64,000 nt of DNA from Aphrophora alni (lineage: Eukaryota > Arthropoda > Insecta > Hemiptera > Aphrophoridae). Each line of letters begins with the position of its first letter. The stretch's first letter is position 1. The notes under the pieces were generated by a model, which was given only the letters and a program-made list of their open reading frames with translations, made no database searches and was not told the DNA's origin. The stretch lies in assembly GCA_963513935.1 (NCBI GenBank), contig OY740768.1:66514231-66578230 (forward strand), given 5' to 3'. This document shows, in pieces, positions 1-13,000 of the stretch. A program made the translations under genes and the position numbers.

Positions 1-739
1 GCTACTTAGTTGCAAGAATAGTGTCAATGAGTAAAGATGAAGTGTTATTAGCAAAAGTTTAGCCATTATGAAAAATTATTTTCTACGATTAAAAATGAAA
101 AGAGGGTATTATAACAAGATTTTCGAAACTTTCAGATAAAGTTTTCTGTTATACCTGTTCATTTTATTATTCTGCCTAATCTGAATTCGATATTGGGTAA
201 GACGATCTACGTCAAATCATCGTTTAGTTTCAAATGAAGTATGTCTTTAGAAATCGCCACTGCGACATCAAAACGTATCCATTTACGTTCATAATTCCGT
301 AGCAGTCGTACTAACCAAACCTGGCCGAAGCTATTTGTGAAACAATAGAACACGATAATGTGACGTGTTCGTAGCAGCCTTGGCGAAAACAATAAGATCC
401 ACTATGACATGAACCAACTCGTAACAATAAAAAAGCAAGCATGGCCCTTGTTGTTTGCTTGTATTGAATAAAAACTTTCCTGCATTACAACTTAAAACTG
501 TTTAAAAACTTAATGAATTCAAATAAAAAACTGACCTTACTAGTACGTTTGGTGTGTATTAGTTCTTTTAATGTTTCTTTATTTATTTTTTTAATATTAT
601 GTTACAGTTTGTTAACACAAATATCTGTATTTTAATTATCAATATAAAAGTAAAATAATATTCATCATAAAATATTTTATTGTAAGTTAAATTTTTCTGA
701 GAAAGTTTTCTTAATCAAATATTTTCTTTTGTGTTACAG
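1..739 (+). other. slit: slit intron, 3' part
   Basis: Upstream intron sequence ending in the acceptor TGTGTTACAG at 730-739. No coding exon, transposon or repeat was recognised. Confidence 0.7.
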
Positions 740-811
740 GAGGATGGAACAAAATGAAATCACAGAAATTCCACCAAAAGCTTTCGCTTCGTACAAAAGG
801 CTAAGAAGAAT
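740..811 (+). CDS. slit: slit exon: D2 LRR1
   Basis: A 72-bp exon encoding one 24-residue leucine-rich repeat with core [11 protein letters not shown] and ending KRLRR. The acceptor is TGTGTTACAG and the donor GTAAGT. It starts on the third base of a codon and ends after two bases, so both introns are phase 2. It matches the first repeat of insect Slit D2, whose Drosophila form also continues into an Ile-Asp-Leu-Ser run in the next exon. The exon with the D2 N-terminal cysteine cap must lie upstream of the window. Confidence 0.93.
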
Positions 812-1059
812 GTAAGTATAGCGTTAAACATTTAAATTTTTTTTTTTTTTTATTGAACCGTTAATACAATAAACAGAGGGAACGCTTGCTCGCTAGCTGC
901 GCTACATGAAAGGGAAATAAGTACAATTACATGGGTTTTACCAGCCAGGAATTTAAAAAGAAATTGAAGTAAATTAAGTTGCTAAAGAGTTTCTAGTTCA
1001 GCTGAAAATTCTTTCTCTAAAAATTAAAGTAATTAAACTGCAGTCTTTTTAGTAATAGA

Positions 1060-1094
<35 letters not shown>

Positions 1095-4000
1095 TTATTT
1101 ATTTTTTTTTTTTATTGAAACTCTACAGGTCCCAATGCTCTTTGGATTACCTGTCCATCAGAACAATGCTTAACATAGTATAAGCAAATTACTCGAAAAA
1201 TAACAATTGTAATATCCTTGCGGTATATCATTTTAATATAACAGGCATAAGTTATCATTTAGTCTATTAAATAAATGGTGAAGTTATTAAAAGTGTAAAA
1301 ATATTAACATATTTGTAATTTAATAACTTTTTTAAAATTAAATTAGTTGCAATAAGTTCTGACAACGTAGGGTTGATAAAATCTGACTATTATTGGAAAA
1401 TCTTCGCGCGGAATTAACATGTAGGCCTACTCGGAGTTAGATGAAAGGCTTTGGTCTGCTACGAAATTTTGATATAATATTTACTGCCTATTCTTAAAGT
1501 AAAAATATTAAATAAAGTAAATCGGCTTCCCATGAACTAATGTATCAAACCTGGATGTTCTCTATTTCTATTAGTCCTTTTATACCCTCGACGAAACTTT
1601 TGATATTACCAATTTTCAAGTTTATACACAAAATTACAACATTTCGGAAAAACACTTTGATAAATTTTCTTTTCAGAAGTATCTTCAGATCAAAGCCGAC
1701 AAAAATCTGAGGATGTATCGCTAAATTTCTAAGTCGTTTTCACTAATCTTTTCCTCCGGTGGACTATTTGATCACCAATTCCAAATTTTTAATTCAAGTT
1801 AACAAAATCTTTTAAATCAAAGGTTGTCGAAAACTTTAGTATAGTTGATACCAATGGCTCCTTCTTAATACTTTTTTCCTATAATAAAAAAATGCATTGC
1901 GTTTATTTATTTTTTAAAATTATTATTTTGATAAAATGGCAAATCCTTCAACGATTTTGATCAACAATTGGTCAAATATAACCCCTAACGATACAAACAA
2001 ATGTTAAAGTTGAAAATGAAAAGTGGACCCAACCTTAGAAATTGGTATGTTACAAAATTGGGCTGAAGTAATTAACACAAAATTTTAGCAAACTATAAAA
2101 ATGAATAATGAACCAAAAATATACCACTGAATAGGTAAAAGAACATTTTACTCAACGAATAAGTTGTAAAAAAATAACCGCGACAACTATAGATTTTATT
2201 TTAGTATTTATTAGATTATTTATTTATTCTACATTTCACTAAATTTGAATTAATATTACTTATGCTCATTATGAATATTTTCAATTTGTATGAAAGTCTA
2301 CAGATAATTTTCACTTTTTGACCGATAGGGGTTTTTTAAAATTATTATTCACTTGATTACTTAGGGTTTTGGTTTTAACTTTTGGTTGTGTACGACTAAG
2401 TGCATCACTATTATTGTGTACCATTTATTTTCGTTTCTAATAGAAAATAGCTATACCTTAATTTTGTTTAATTACTTCCTGTCTTATGCTTTTTCTTTCT
2501 TTAAGGAATAATTTATAAAGATCAAATTTGTAACTGGCCCCTCCGCCTAACGTCCAAGTTATACTAATAATATTCTAAAATTAAACTATAAAAAGTAATA
2601 TAAATATTAGAAATTACAAACTTAGAAAAAATTAACTTTACATATAAATATTTTAAATTTATAATTTTTCTAAGCACTTGTTTACACAGTAATCAAATAA
2701 AATCTAAACTTTTTTTAAAATAAAATAAAACAAAGTCGAAGAAAACAGCGAGGATCATGTTCAAGTTTTGGCAGAGTTTCTTCCCCATTACAACACTTCC
2801 TTGTTATTCGATGCGAAACTCAGCTATAACACAACTGCTCGTATATCTGTCGTCATGAGACAATTTTACTAAAAGAGTTTTTCTTTGAGTTGAAAATTAT
2901 TACAGCTGGCGTGGTGATGAATAGTTGATGGTCTATTTCAGTTTATATAAATGCTGTTTCATTGGTGAACAGTATAATAAATATTACAAATAGAAAACTT
3001 GCGGCGCCATGTCACATGTCGGTAGTGAAATGACGAATATACAGTGTGAATTAAAAGTTATTACAAAATCTTATGTTTTGTTTTATACTTCACTTCAATA
3101 AGATACAATTGTTTTCTATTTATTTTAGTACACATATCGAAACTCATAGAACAATACTCCGTTTGTAACAAGGCGATTACGAGTGTACAAAAATGTTTTT
3201 TGATTTTTATAAAACAACGTGTTAGGGTTGAATTTTATGGGGAAATTATCTAGAGAGAATTGTTGAGAATATGTTACGTTTGTTTCCACATATAACAAAT
3301 TAGCTTTCTTGATGCGAATACCCAGATGGAATCTGTAATTTAACCTCCCTCATGCATATTAATGTTTTACACATTTATAAGGTTTTGTGAAAAGGTAGTA
3401 TTTGACCTTTAACAAAGTTATACTTATCGAAGTGAAAACTTCTTTAGGCACTTAGAGATTCTGATACAGAATTTTGCATGGGAAAAAAAGAGCTGACTCG
3501 TAATCAAAAATCGTCATTAATATATACATGCGTAGAGTAAAATCTTTGAAAAATATTGTAATAACTTTCTCAGACTCCCATACATGGTCAAACTAATAAT
3601 CAATGCAAAAATATTGCACAAACTTTGTCACATACCCACCCATACATATAACTAAAATCTATGAAAAATATTGCACTAACTTTCTCAGACTCCCATACAT
3701 GGTCAAACTAATAATCAATGCAAAAATATTGCACAAACTTTCTCACATACCCATACATATTAAAACTAAAAATCTATGAAAAATATTCCACCAACTTTCT
3801 CAGACTCCCATACTTAGTCAAACTTATAATCAATGCAAAAATATTGCACAAACTTTCTCACATACCCATACATATTAAAACTAAAAATCTATGTAAAATA
3901 TTGCACCGACTTTCTCAGACTCCCATACATAGTCAAACTAATAATCAATGCAGAAATATTACACAAACTTTCTCGCATACCCATACATATTAAAAGAAAA

Positions 4001-7000
4001 AATCAATTGAAAATATTGCACTAATTTTCTCAGACTCCCATACATAGTCAAACTAATAATCAATGCAGAAATATTACACAAACTTTCTCGCATACCCATA
4101 CATATTAAAAGAAAAAATCTATTGAAAATATTGCACTAATTTTCTCAGACTCCCATACATAGTCAAACTAAAAAATTAACCATTAGATAAAAATAATACT
4201 TTTATTACATTAATTGAAAGTTTCAAATTTTATTAATTTTTGAAATTGATAGTTAAAGTGTTCACTTCTGTCTACCGTCCCGCAACGGTAACTTTATTTG
4301 ACTAAAATTAAATTTGTGTTCATATCCGCAGGATAATAGTTATAAAGATTTCAGTAGTCCAGAAGCCCAGCACTCCGATATTCTAAAACGTTTCACTTTG
4401 CATTGTTTTAAAAGAGATGTTAAACACTCGTTTCATGAATAAATTTCACCTTTCAGGTAAAAATCAAGCATGAAGGATGAATATCATTGCATATGTTCTG
4501 CTGCATCCCGTCACAATGATTGCATTTAATGAGTTCCCGTAGGACGAAACACGAGTTGTTCGTTGCTTTGATGATATTGTTGCGTGGAAAATTGTTTAAA
4601 CACAAATCATCTTTCCTTTGATCTGCACTTACCAATTTAACGCTGTTACATTACAGTCCATATCTGCGTCTCATTAAAATATTAATCAAGGTGAGAGATC
4701 AAATATTCTGCTCAGCAATTCGTCATGGTACAGTTCTGTTGTAGGTCAATTTAATAGTATAGTGATTAATAACGGATATGTAAATTTTCCAAACGTTTTC
4801 TCAAAGATTTGCCTCTTTCGTTTTTATTACAAGGCGATTATAGAAATGTTGAACCCCACAGATATCATAAATGATTAATTTATTAAAAGTGTACATTGAC
4901 ACGGAATACTTCCTATAAAAAAAAATATTGCATATAGCCTACCTACTTTTCTTCTTTAGAAAATACAAAATTTTCTTCACATTTGCTCTTTGTAATTTAT
5001 AAGATCTCTACTTCAGATATAGTCTTTTTAAATGCCCGTGCTTAAGAATCTGAATCGCGATAAGTTTTTCCCTAAACTACGACCATTGATTTCAGAATAT
5101 CACTTTTCTTCAAAATATTTTACATAAACGAATTAATCACCATATTGCTAATAAAGCACTCCACCTACAAAACCAAAAATAATAATCGTCAATATATCCC
5201 TAAACATATCTGTTTCCCCCCATATATTTCTCATGACAGATAGCGTTGTCCTTACTTACCAACTTTTGATACTTTTTGTTTACTTTTTCATGTTTTGACA
5301 CATAGCCTATATCTATATTTATACAGAGCCTCAGCTTGCTTCGCTTGTACCATAAACTCGTTGAGAATGCAAGTCGTATCTGATTGAAATTAAATTTTTA
5401 ATTAAGGTAGTCATTTTCATTCTTTTTTTTTTTTACTTTAGATTCTGGTCACATTTAACCAAAATTTGAATGAAATCCATAGAACCAATTTTGAAAATTA
5501 GGCTTTTATAACAGCTCCATGGACTTTTTTTAGTTTTTTACCATCATGTTTGAAAAATGGAAATCGGGTCTTTATTAATTGGGTCTTTTAGTTTACATTT
5601 TTACCAAATTTGATAAAATTATTGAGCCTATTGAAATTGAAATTTGAGTATGGTCTTATGACCAAATTTTGAAATAACAAATGATTCTAAATATGACCAC
5701 ATATTAAATTTGGTTATAATCCACTCTACTGCATTGCACAGGCAATGGACAGACAGACAGACGTAATTTCATAAACTACTTTTTTAGTCAGAAAATCCTC
5801 AAAACGGATATATCCTAAAAAAAAACCAACATAACTTCTCTTTACGAAGGACATATGAGACAGTAAAAATACCACTATCTCTTTTTCTCTATTTGTAAAA
5901 AGTATCGAAAAAATATGCAAATTTTACCTTTTGTCTGTATGAATTAAAGAATATTAAATAAAAGATTATTCGTAATCAAGTACATGAATTAAGGATGAAA
6001 TGGGTTGTAGGACCACCTATACTTGCATAATTGTAAACACAATGGTACAAATCCCAATCTCTAGACCTCCAGGACGGTTTCAAAGTTATACTCCCGAGAC
6101 TCGTTGTGGCTATGGAAAGGGATTTGAGGGATTTAGGTTTGATGACATATGTAATTTGACTTTAGTGATTGAAATTCAAATCATCATTATGCGTATTAAA
6201 TGCACCTCAGTGCTACGATCTGTGCTGGAATGATTAATTAATTAGTATTATAATTTATTTACTTTATCATTAACAGTTATTTCAAATTAAAAATATACTT
6301 TTTTAAATCATATTTTCGCTTATAAAATATTTCTCGATTTAGGTCACCTCAATGTTTTACCCACAAGAATTTTCTAAGCTATAAATTTTGCCCTATAAAC
6401 CAATAGCAATATAAAACGTATACATTCATTTAAATTAAAAGCTTATTGGTGATAGGTTAGGATAGATAACTTTCTATATTCGGTAAAACTTAAATGGTCT
6501 CCTAAAGTTGGTCAAAAAATTATTTGTTTTAACCTCTAGTGTAAGCTTCTTAATTTCTAAATGTGTTTTTGAAAATAAAATTGTCGTTTAGTATACAATT
6601 TCTATTATCTAGAATTTGTATTTTTTTCATTTTTGAAGAACTACGTATAATATTTGAAGAGTTTTGTGAAATTATTTGTTTCAATTTGAAAAAATAGAAA
6701 CATATTTTTCCCTTCACATACACATTTTTTTTTAAGACTGAATGAAGCGTTATTGGACGTGTGGTTTTAAGGCGAAAATCCTTCTCGGTCATCATAGCCT
6801 TAACAAAAAAGAGCATAAAATGAAGACCCCTAACCTTCGAATACTCTAAAAGCGCCAGGGTCGGAAGATAACAAGAGTTGGCAAAGAGAGACCAAATAGG
6901 AAAGATTGGGATCTAACCCAGGACTAGATGAAGACAGGTATAGATCCAGCGACTCCCACACCTGTACTCACTATAAGTAAGCTTCTGAGGGCTAAACTAA

Positions 7001-10000
7001 AATGGATGAATCTTAAGAATCGTGGTAGCGTTGACGACAACAGAATGGAAACCCAAAGTCAAATTTGACTTCGTCTAATGTCGATTGCGCAATGAAATTT
7101 GTCAACTCCTCAACGAAGAGTCGCTTAGTGCACATGTGTCATAAACCAAGAAAAATCCTAGAACTCTGTTTACTTCGTTATTTTTTCATGATAACACATT
7201 TTCTGCTGACTCCGCTTTATTCTAACTTGTTATCATCCCACATCACATGACTTATTTTCTACATCACAGACGAACTATTTGACAGCTTTGCGTCTGCAAT
7301 TCATAAAGGAAATAAAACAATTGATTCAACTAATATCAACAACTCGTTAGTTTTACACTATTCAGTTGTAGGTGATATTACAACTTAGTAATCAGCAATA
7401 AGCAGAAATATTTTCCGTAGATTTTACTCCATATAACAGGCAAACTATATTTTATTATAGAAGGAAAACAGCTTTTTTAACAATGTAAGATGATAAAGTT
7501 TTATTTGCAGAGTTTCAATATTTTAAGGAAACTACGGTTAATATTTTAATTTTTAAAATATTTATTAATTAGGTTTCATTTTCCATTTCGTTTATAATTA
7601 CTACCAACTGTTTTAAGTTGTAATTTATGCATTCAGTGTAATTATTGTTAACGGGAATATTACAAATTATGTAGCCTATATCTTAAGCTTTAAAACCCCC
7701 TTAGGAAGGTCACCTATGTTCTGTTACAAAACTTCGTTTTTCAAAGATTTAAACAGTACAAAATAAACTTCCAGTTGTGAAGAAAATTACTTAAATAATG
7801 AAAGCCGCCCTTAAGGCGACATTTCCTTGCAGTTGTACTCAATGTCACTACGCACAATGAGGTAAATGAATGAATTATAAGCTCGTGGCCGCTATAAAAC
7901 ACGCAGCTGGCAGTTACTATAAAACTACCAGTCTTACCTATGAAAGTCTTTCAGTAATATTCTACAAATTTATGATCGACGAAGAAAATGACATAAAATA
8001 TCAGCAAACGCTAAACTTATTAGCCGCATAAATGTTTTACTTCACACAAAGTTTGCTTTGAATGACGAGAATAAAAATAAAGTGTTCGTGAATAAGCTTG
8101 CATAAATGGATTGTGTATTTTTAATGATGACGTCTCAGACTACCTAAGTACATAAGGATACAACTTCAAGAATAAAATTATAAAACTCACTCATTGGTTA
8201 ATTTATTTATAAGTTGCTAACACTGTTTTCATTACACCTCTTCCTGTGAGTTGCATCAGCTGTCATTTTCCATGCATGAACCTGTGTTTATTTTTGAAAA
8301 GTATTTCGCTCATACATTTTATAAACTTGTGAAAAGTAAGTTTCAATTAAATTTTCCCAGTCTACACCACCTATCAATTGGTAGATAGGTGTGTATTTGA
8401 TAAATTTCGTGACATTTGAAGTGGTCAAAGCCAACTATCATTATTTGGTGGAAATTCTTGCAGTTGTGAAACAGAGTTAACAGAAATCCATCTTCACTGA
8501 GTGGTATGTTACTGACTACTACTATCGAAGAAGTGAAATTGGAAATGTTTAACGTGTTGTTTTATATCATGAACTGAAAACATTAGGCCATGAAAAACAT
8601 TTACACTGCTGTTCACAGTATACACTGGTTTCGTTCTTTTGCTAGTGAAAATGGGAGTGAAGTGTTCGTTCGTTTTTATTTTAGTAACGAAGCCTACCTT
8701 TATTTGGACGATTCTGTTAACAGTTCAAACTGTCAAATATGGAGCTGTGAAAATCCATATCCCTTTCAGAAATGATCATTACAGTAAAATAAAATTCGTG
8801 CGATCTTAAATAAGGGCCTTTTATACAAAACTGTAAATTAATGAATTAACTTTATCGTTACTTGATCCAACAGTTTATTGCAACAAATGAGAATATTGGT
8901 TTCGCCAAGATGTCGAAACGTCTCGTATCCAAATGAAACTATGATCATGATTCAGGAATTTTTTTGTCATCACCTGTTTTTTTTGTTTTTTTTTTTGTGG
9001 TATTTGAAAAGTGTAATTTTTAAATAATCCTCTACACTTGAAAAATAGAAAGTGAGGTTTTTAAACATTAGTGAACAATCATTACGAAAAGTGGGTATAA
9101 ATATCTAAAAAAAAACGGTTACATATTAATTTCAATCTTTTTATAATTTTTTTTTGTTATAATAAATAATACAAATATATAATATAGAAACCAAGGTTGC
9201 GTCCTTTGTAAAACACCCGATATATCGTCATTAACTTCATACTGATAGCTACCATCCTAATTGGCAACAATCTACTTCAATCTTGTATGTTATAATAAAT
9301 GAGGATCGATTATAGTAATGTATATATTTCAGTATAAAATGTTATTAATTGATTGTACTTTAATTCTGTTTCAGAGATTTGAGTAAAAACCAAATATCCA
9401 AAGTAGCTGGTGACGCCTTCCTTGGTCTCAAGTCGTTGACATCTTTGTAAGTATTCTCGATGTTTTGGATATTGGTTAAATAACAAAATATATGAGTAGA
9501 TTAAATAAGTAAATATCAAACATGTAAGATAAAACTTGTTGTGACAACTGAATTGCAATACTTTGTTGACATAATCAATTCTGGAAACCAGAATAATATG
9601 GAATTACAGAGGATCCTTCATTGAATGAGTAGATGAATAGTTTTTTTACTTCTATAAACTTGGCGGAGCAAGTTTCTTAGTTTATGTTAATTTAGCTTAC
9701 AAAAAAAATATGGTATCTCAATTTGATTTACAATCTGCCTTTAAGAGATTAGCAAACAATTCCAAATGAACAGTCAATTAAAACAATAAAACCCAAGCTC
9801 TAATGTTTTCATTTACATAATTAAGTAATAAAATGTAGATTAACATTAAGACATTTGAAGCTAGTAAAAATTCTTTCAAACATTAGACTTCTCATTTATC
9901 TTCATAAACATAATAACAGGAACGGTAAATGAATCACCGTCTATCGTATTTTCACTCTTGAAGCAACGACGTAAGTCAATCTCGAACGAATTTTTCGAGA

Positions 10001-13000
10001 ATAAATTACTCACAAATAGAAACTTGATCGTTGTCATTGGTATCATGGTCATATAAAACCGCGTACTTTTTTGTATTTAATATCTTTTTTTATGAAATTT
10101 TTTTTGCAATAGTTATGTCATCTAAAACAGGAAGAACATACCAATAGGCAGGCCTGTCTGACACAACAAAAATTATATATACACATTATGATGATAATCC
10201 TTCATGGATCTAATTGGATAACTTAATCTACAAATCGATTTTATGGTTTTTCTAATGAATCATCTGTTATTAAATTTATTAAATTGGTTGTTATGGTCAA
10301 AAATGAAAAGGGTTAAACTTTCAAGAAACACACAGCTGATTTATAACTTGCTATAGGCTTATCTATTTGACACTTTTGGCCAATTAGAAGTTTTGACTAA
10401 GGTTAGAAATTCAAAAAATCAGCCATCGTCACGACACACATATTGTCCAATTCTAATCAAGGCCTAATCAGCTTTTTAAGTGTGTAATAAAAATCAGCTG
10501 TTTTGGTTGCCATGATAAAAAAATTTATGAATAAACTTCCAGAAGAGATTTGTTTTTCAATTTTGTTGAATTTGAACTAATGAGTGAGTGATGATAAATT
10601 TGTGGACAAAGAGCGTTAATTAAATAAAAGAATAATGAACACCTAATAAGTTGGTGCCGCTGGAGAATTAGGAGGGGAGAGTAGCTTCCGTTTTAAATAA
10701 ATAGATTTAAAACGTTCAATTACTTTTTTGTAAAATAATGGCTTCAATAACATTAAACTTGTAAATTGATTAATTATCGGAAATAATCTCAGAGATGATC
10801 TCTATTCGTTGCTCTCAGATCGGAATGATAGAAATAATACTATTAGAATATATCTATCAGTAATGTAGAATATGTGTTATTGATTTAATGGTTGTAAAAT
10901 GATCCTAGGACAAAGTTATATAATATTTAAATATAAAATTCATAAGTATTCACCATTTTGTAAATTAATATAATCACTACCCAAGCTCATTAATTTCTCT
11001 TTTTTTTTTTGTCTTTATTTCGTACTTGTATGCATTTTAACATATTTTATAATTCATTGTAAAAAAATGTATCAATTATACACCCTGAAAATTCTAATAA
11101 CTTTAAAATGTTAGCATCTTGACAAACTCATTAAAATATTTATAAAACATAGCCATTTATAAGGCATCCCTTTCTTTAATACTTTGTGTTTTTCTTTTTA
11201 TATCCACCCTAAAGAATCTATTATTCATTCCTAAAGACTTTAACTATTAGTCGCTGTACTCTTGCATAATTGACATGGACCAAGTACCCTGAAGGACTAC
11301 ACCATCCCTCTATATTATCACCTCAAAGAGCTGGTTAAAGTAATGAAGTCGCACATTTGCAATAGTAATGTGCGAAATTGCTTGCCACAACCGAGTTGTG
11401 AAAGTCTTTCATAAATTTTAACGAGCTGCAGCGGTTTTCCCGGCCGACATAATTCGTCTTCATTTCATGAAATGCGCCACCGTGGCGGGGAGTAAGGGAA
11501 TGGGGCGGTTATGTATTTGGTGCCGTGTGGATTAGATTAACTGACTTTTTAAATTCCCTTGATAACTGAAATTCACCACCGCCACTAATTTATGACACTC
11601 AATTATTTGTATTTTGAATCATGTTCAGATACATTTTGCGTATTTATTGGGAGTTGAAATGATTTAAAGCTTTAATGTTTGTTTTTCATTGGAGTCGTTT
11701 TCACCAATATATCATAATAACAACCTTAAATTGGCCACAAATATAAACGTTTCTGTAGGAATAGAACATTTTAACCGGGATAATTTTTTTTTGCTATTGA
11801 TCTTAATCAAATTGAAACTTCACTAATTATAAAACACACACAACAAACACTTTAATTTGGTTACAAGACTATGTTACAATAGGTTGGTTATATGTTTTGT
11901 GCATCTGAATATTAAAATCCTTAAAGGGTTTTATTGCATTTAGTGTTAAAATTTAACACAAGAGTTAATAATTTCAAATAAATAAATAAATTGAAGGTTT
12001 TATTTAAATCACTATAAACAAAAATCACATTCTATACATTTTTTTTTACACCCTTAGGGGACCACATATAACATTGATATTACATACATTGAAATAGATA
12101 CTCCTTGTCCATGGTAGTTTAAAGCTAACACATTTGAGGTTCTAGTGCTACCAATTAACGGCCCTTTCTACTAACTTCAGGGGACAGCATGCCGAATTGG
12201 GTTTCCATCTCCTACCACTATAGCCCATTCTCCTACCACATATGAAGCCTCAGATTATCGTATACTATGGGATTTCTTTCTTAGATATAAATTCAATGCT
12301 TATATTGAGTATGGGTGTAACAATCCCGAAGTACAGCAACTATATCTACACCTTACTTCATGTAGTCTTGAGTTATATCCCTATCAAGTCTCCTTGACCC
12401 CCCTTTTGACCCTGACACTCTTTTTGAGTATTAGAAATCTAGGAGTCTCTATTTTATTTTACAAGACAATGACCAAAATGTTTTCCGCCTTGAAACAACA
12501 ACAACAAATTTTCTATTACAGAGTATCTTGGTGGGAATGGACTAGGTTCTTGGTGTATGGTTTCTTAAATTTTATACTAGAAAAGATCGCCAAAATTAGA
12601 AACCATTATCTTTACACAGAAGCGATTGTAACATTACATGTCTCAAAAATTGTCTGCCAAGTTTCTGACAAGAGGATTTAACATGGATGAGTTAATAAAA
12701 TGAATATGTTTTGTTTAATAAACTTTCAAATCATCCGAATATAATGGAGTTAAATTAAACCTTTTAGAGATAAACAAACAATAAGTATGACTAGATTATA
12801 TGGGAGGGGGAGGAACACAATTAAACTGTTGGGCACTAATTAGGGAGACAATTACCGATGTGTGGCGAACTAGACGCAAACATTACACTTTGGATGAAGT
12901 TGGCACAAACAAGCCTTTACAACTCTCATTAGTTTGTTAATACAGGCCTATGCAAGTTCACACACAACGTGTTTCTGGTGTTATTTCGTTATCTTTGGAG

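Larger units (their letters stand above)
812..9374 (+). other. slit: slit intron between D2 LRR1 and LRR2 (8.6 kb)
   Basis: AT-rich intron. It holds two poly-T runs (837-850, 1062-1114), the 115-bp dimeric tandem array (3538-4171), a dispersed repeat at about 5400-5830, another at 6818-6955, and a broken mariner-type copy at about 8396-9220. Between these, notably 1115-3537, 4172-5400 and 7000-8395, I see no gene. Confidence 0.75.

Noticed and set aside
3718..4024. Two overlapping open frames (91 and 63 codons) with repeated peptide words
   Set aside because: They translate the 115-bp tandem array in rotating frames and have no domain or splice context.
4441..4465. Recursive splice site (CACCTTTCAG followed by GTAAAA)
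   Set aside because: The donor half is weak and the site is not near the middle of the intron; no further support.
12394..12681. 95-codon + strand open frame with hydrophobic start
   Set aside because: No recognisable domain, no splice or promoter context, and lengths like this occur by chance in 64 kb.
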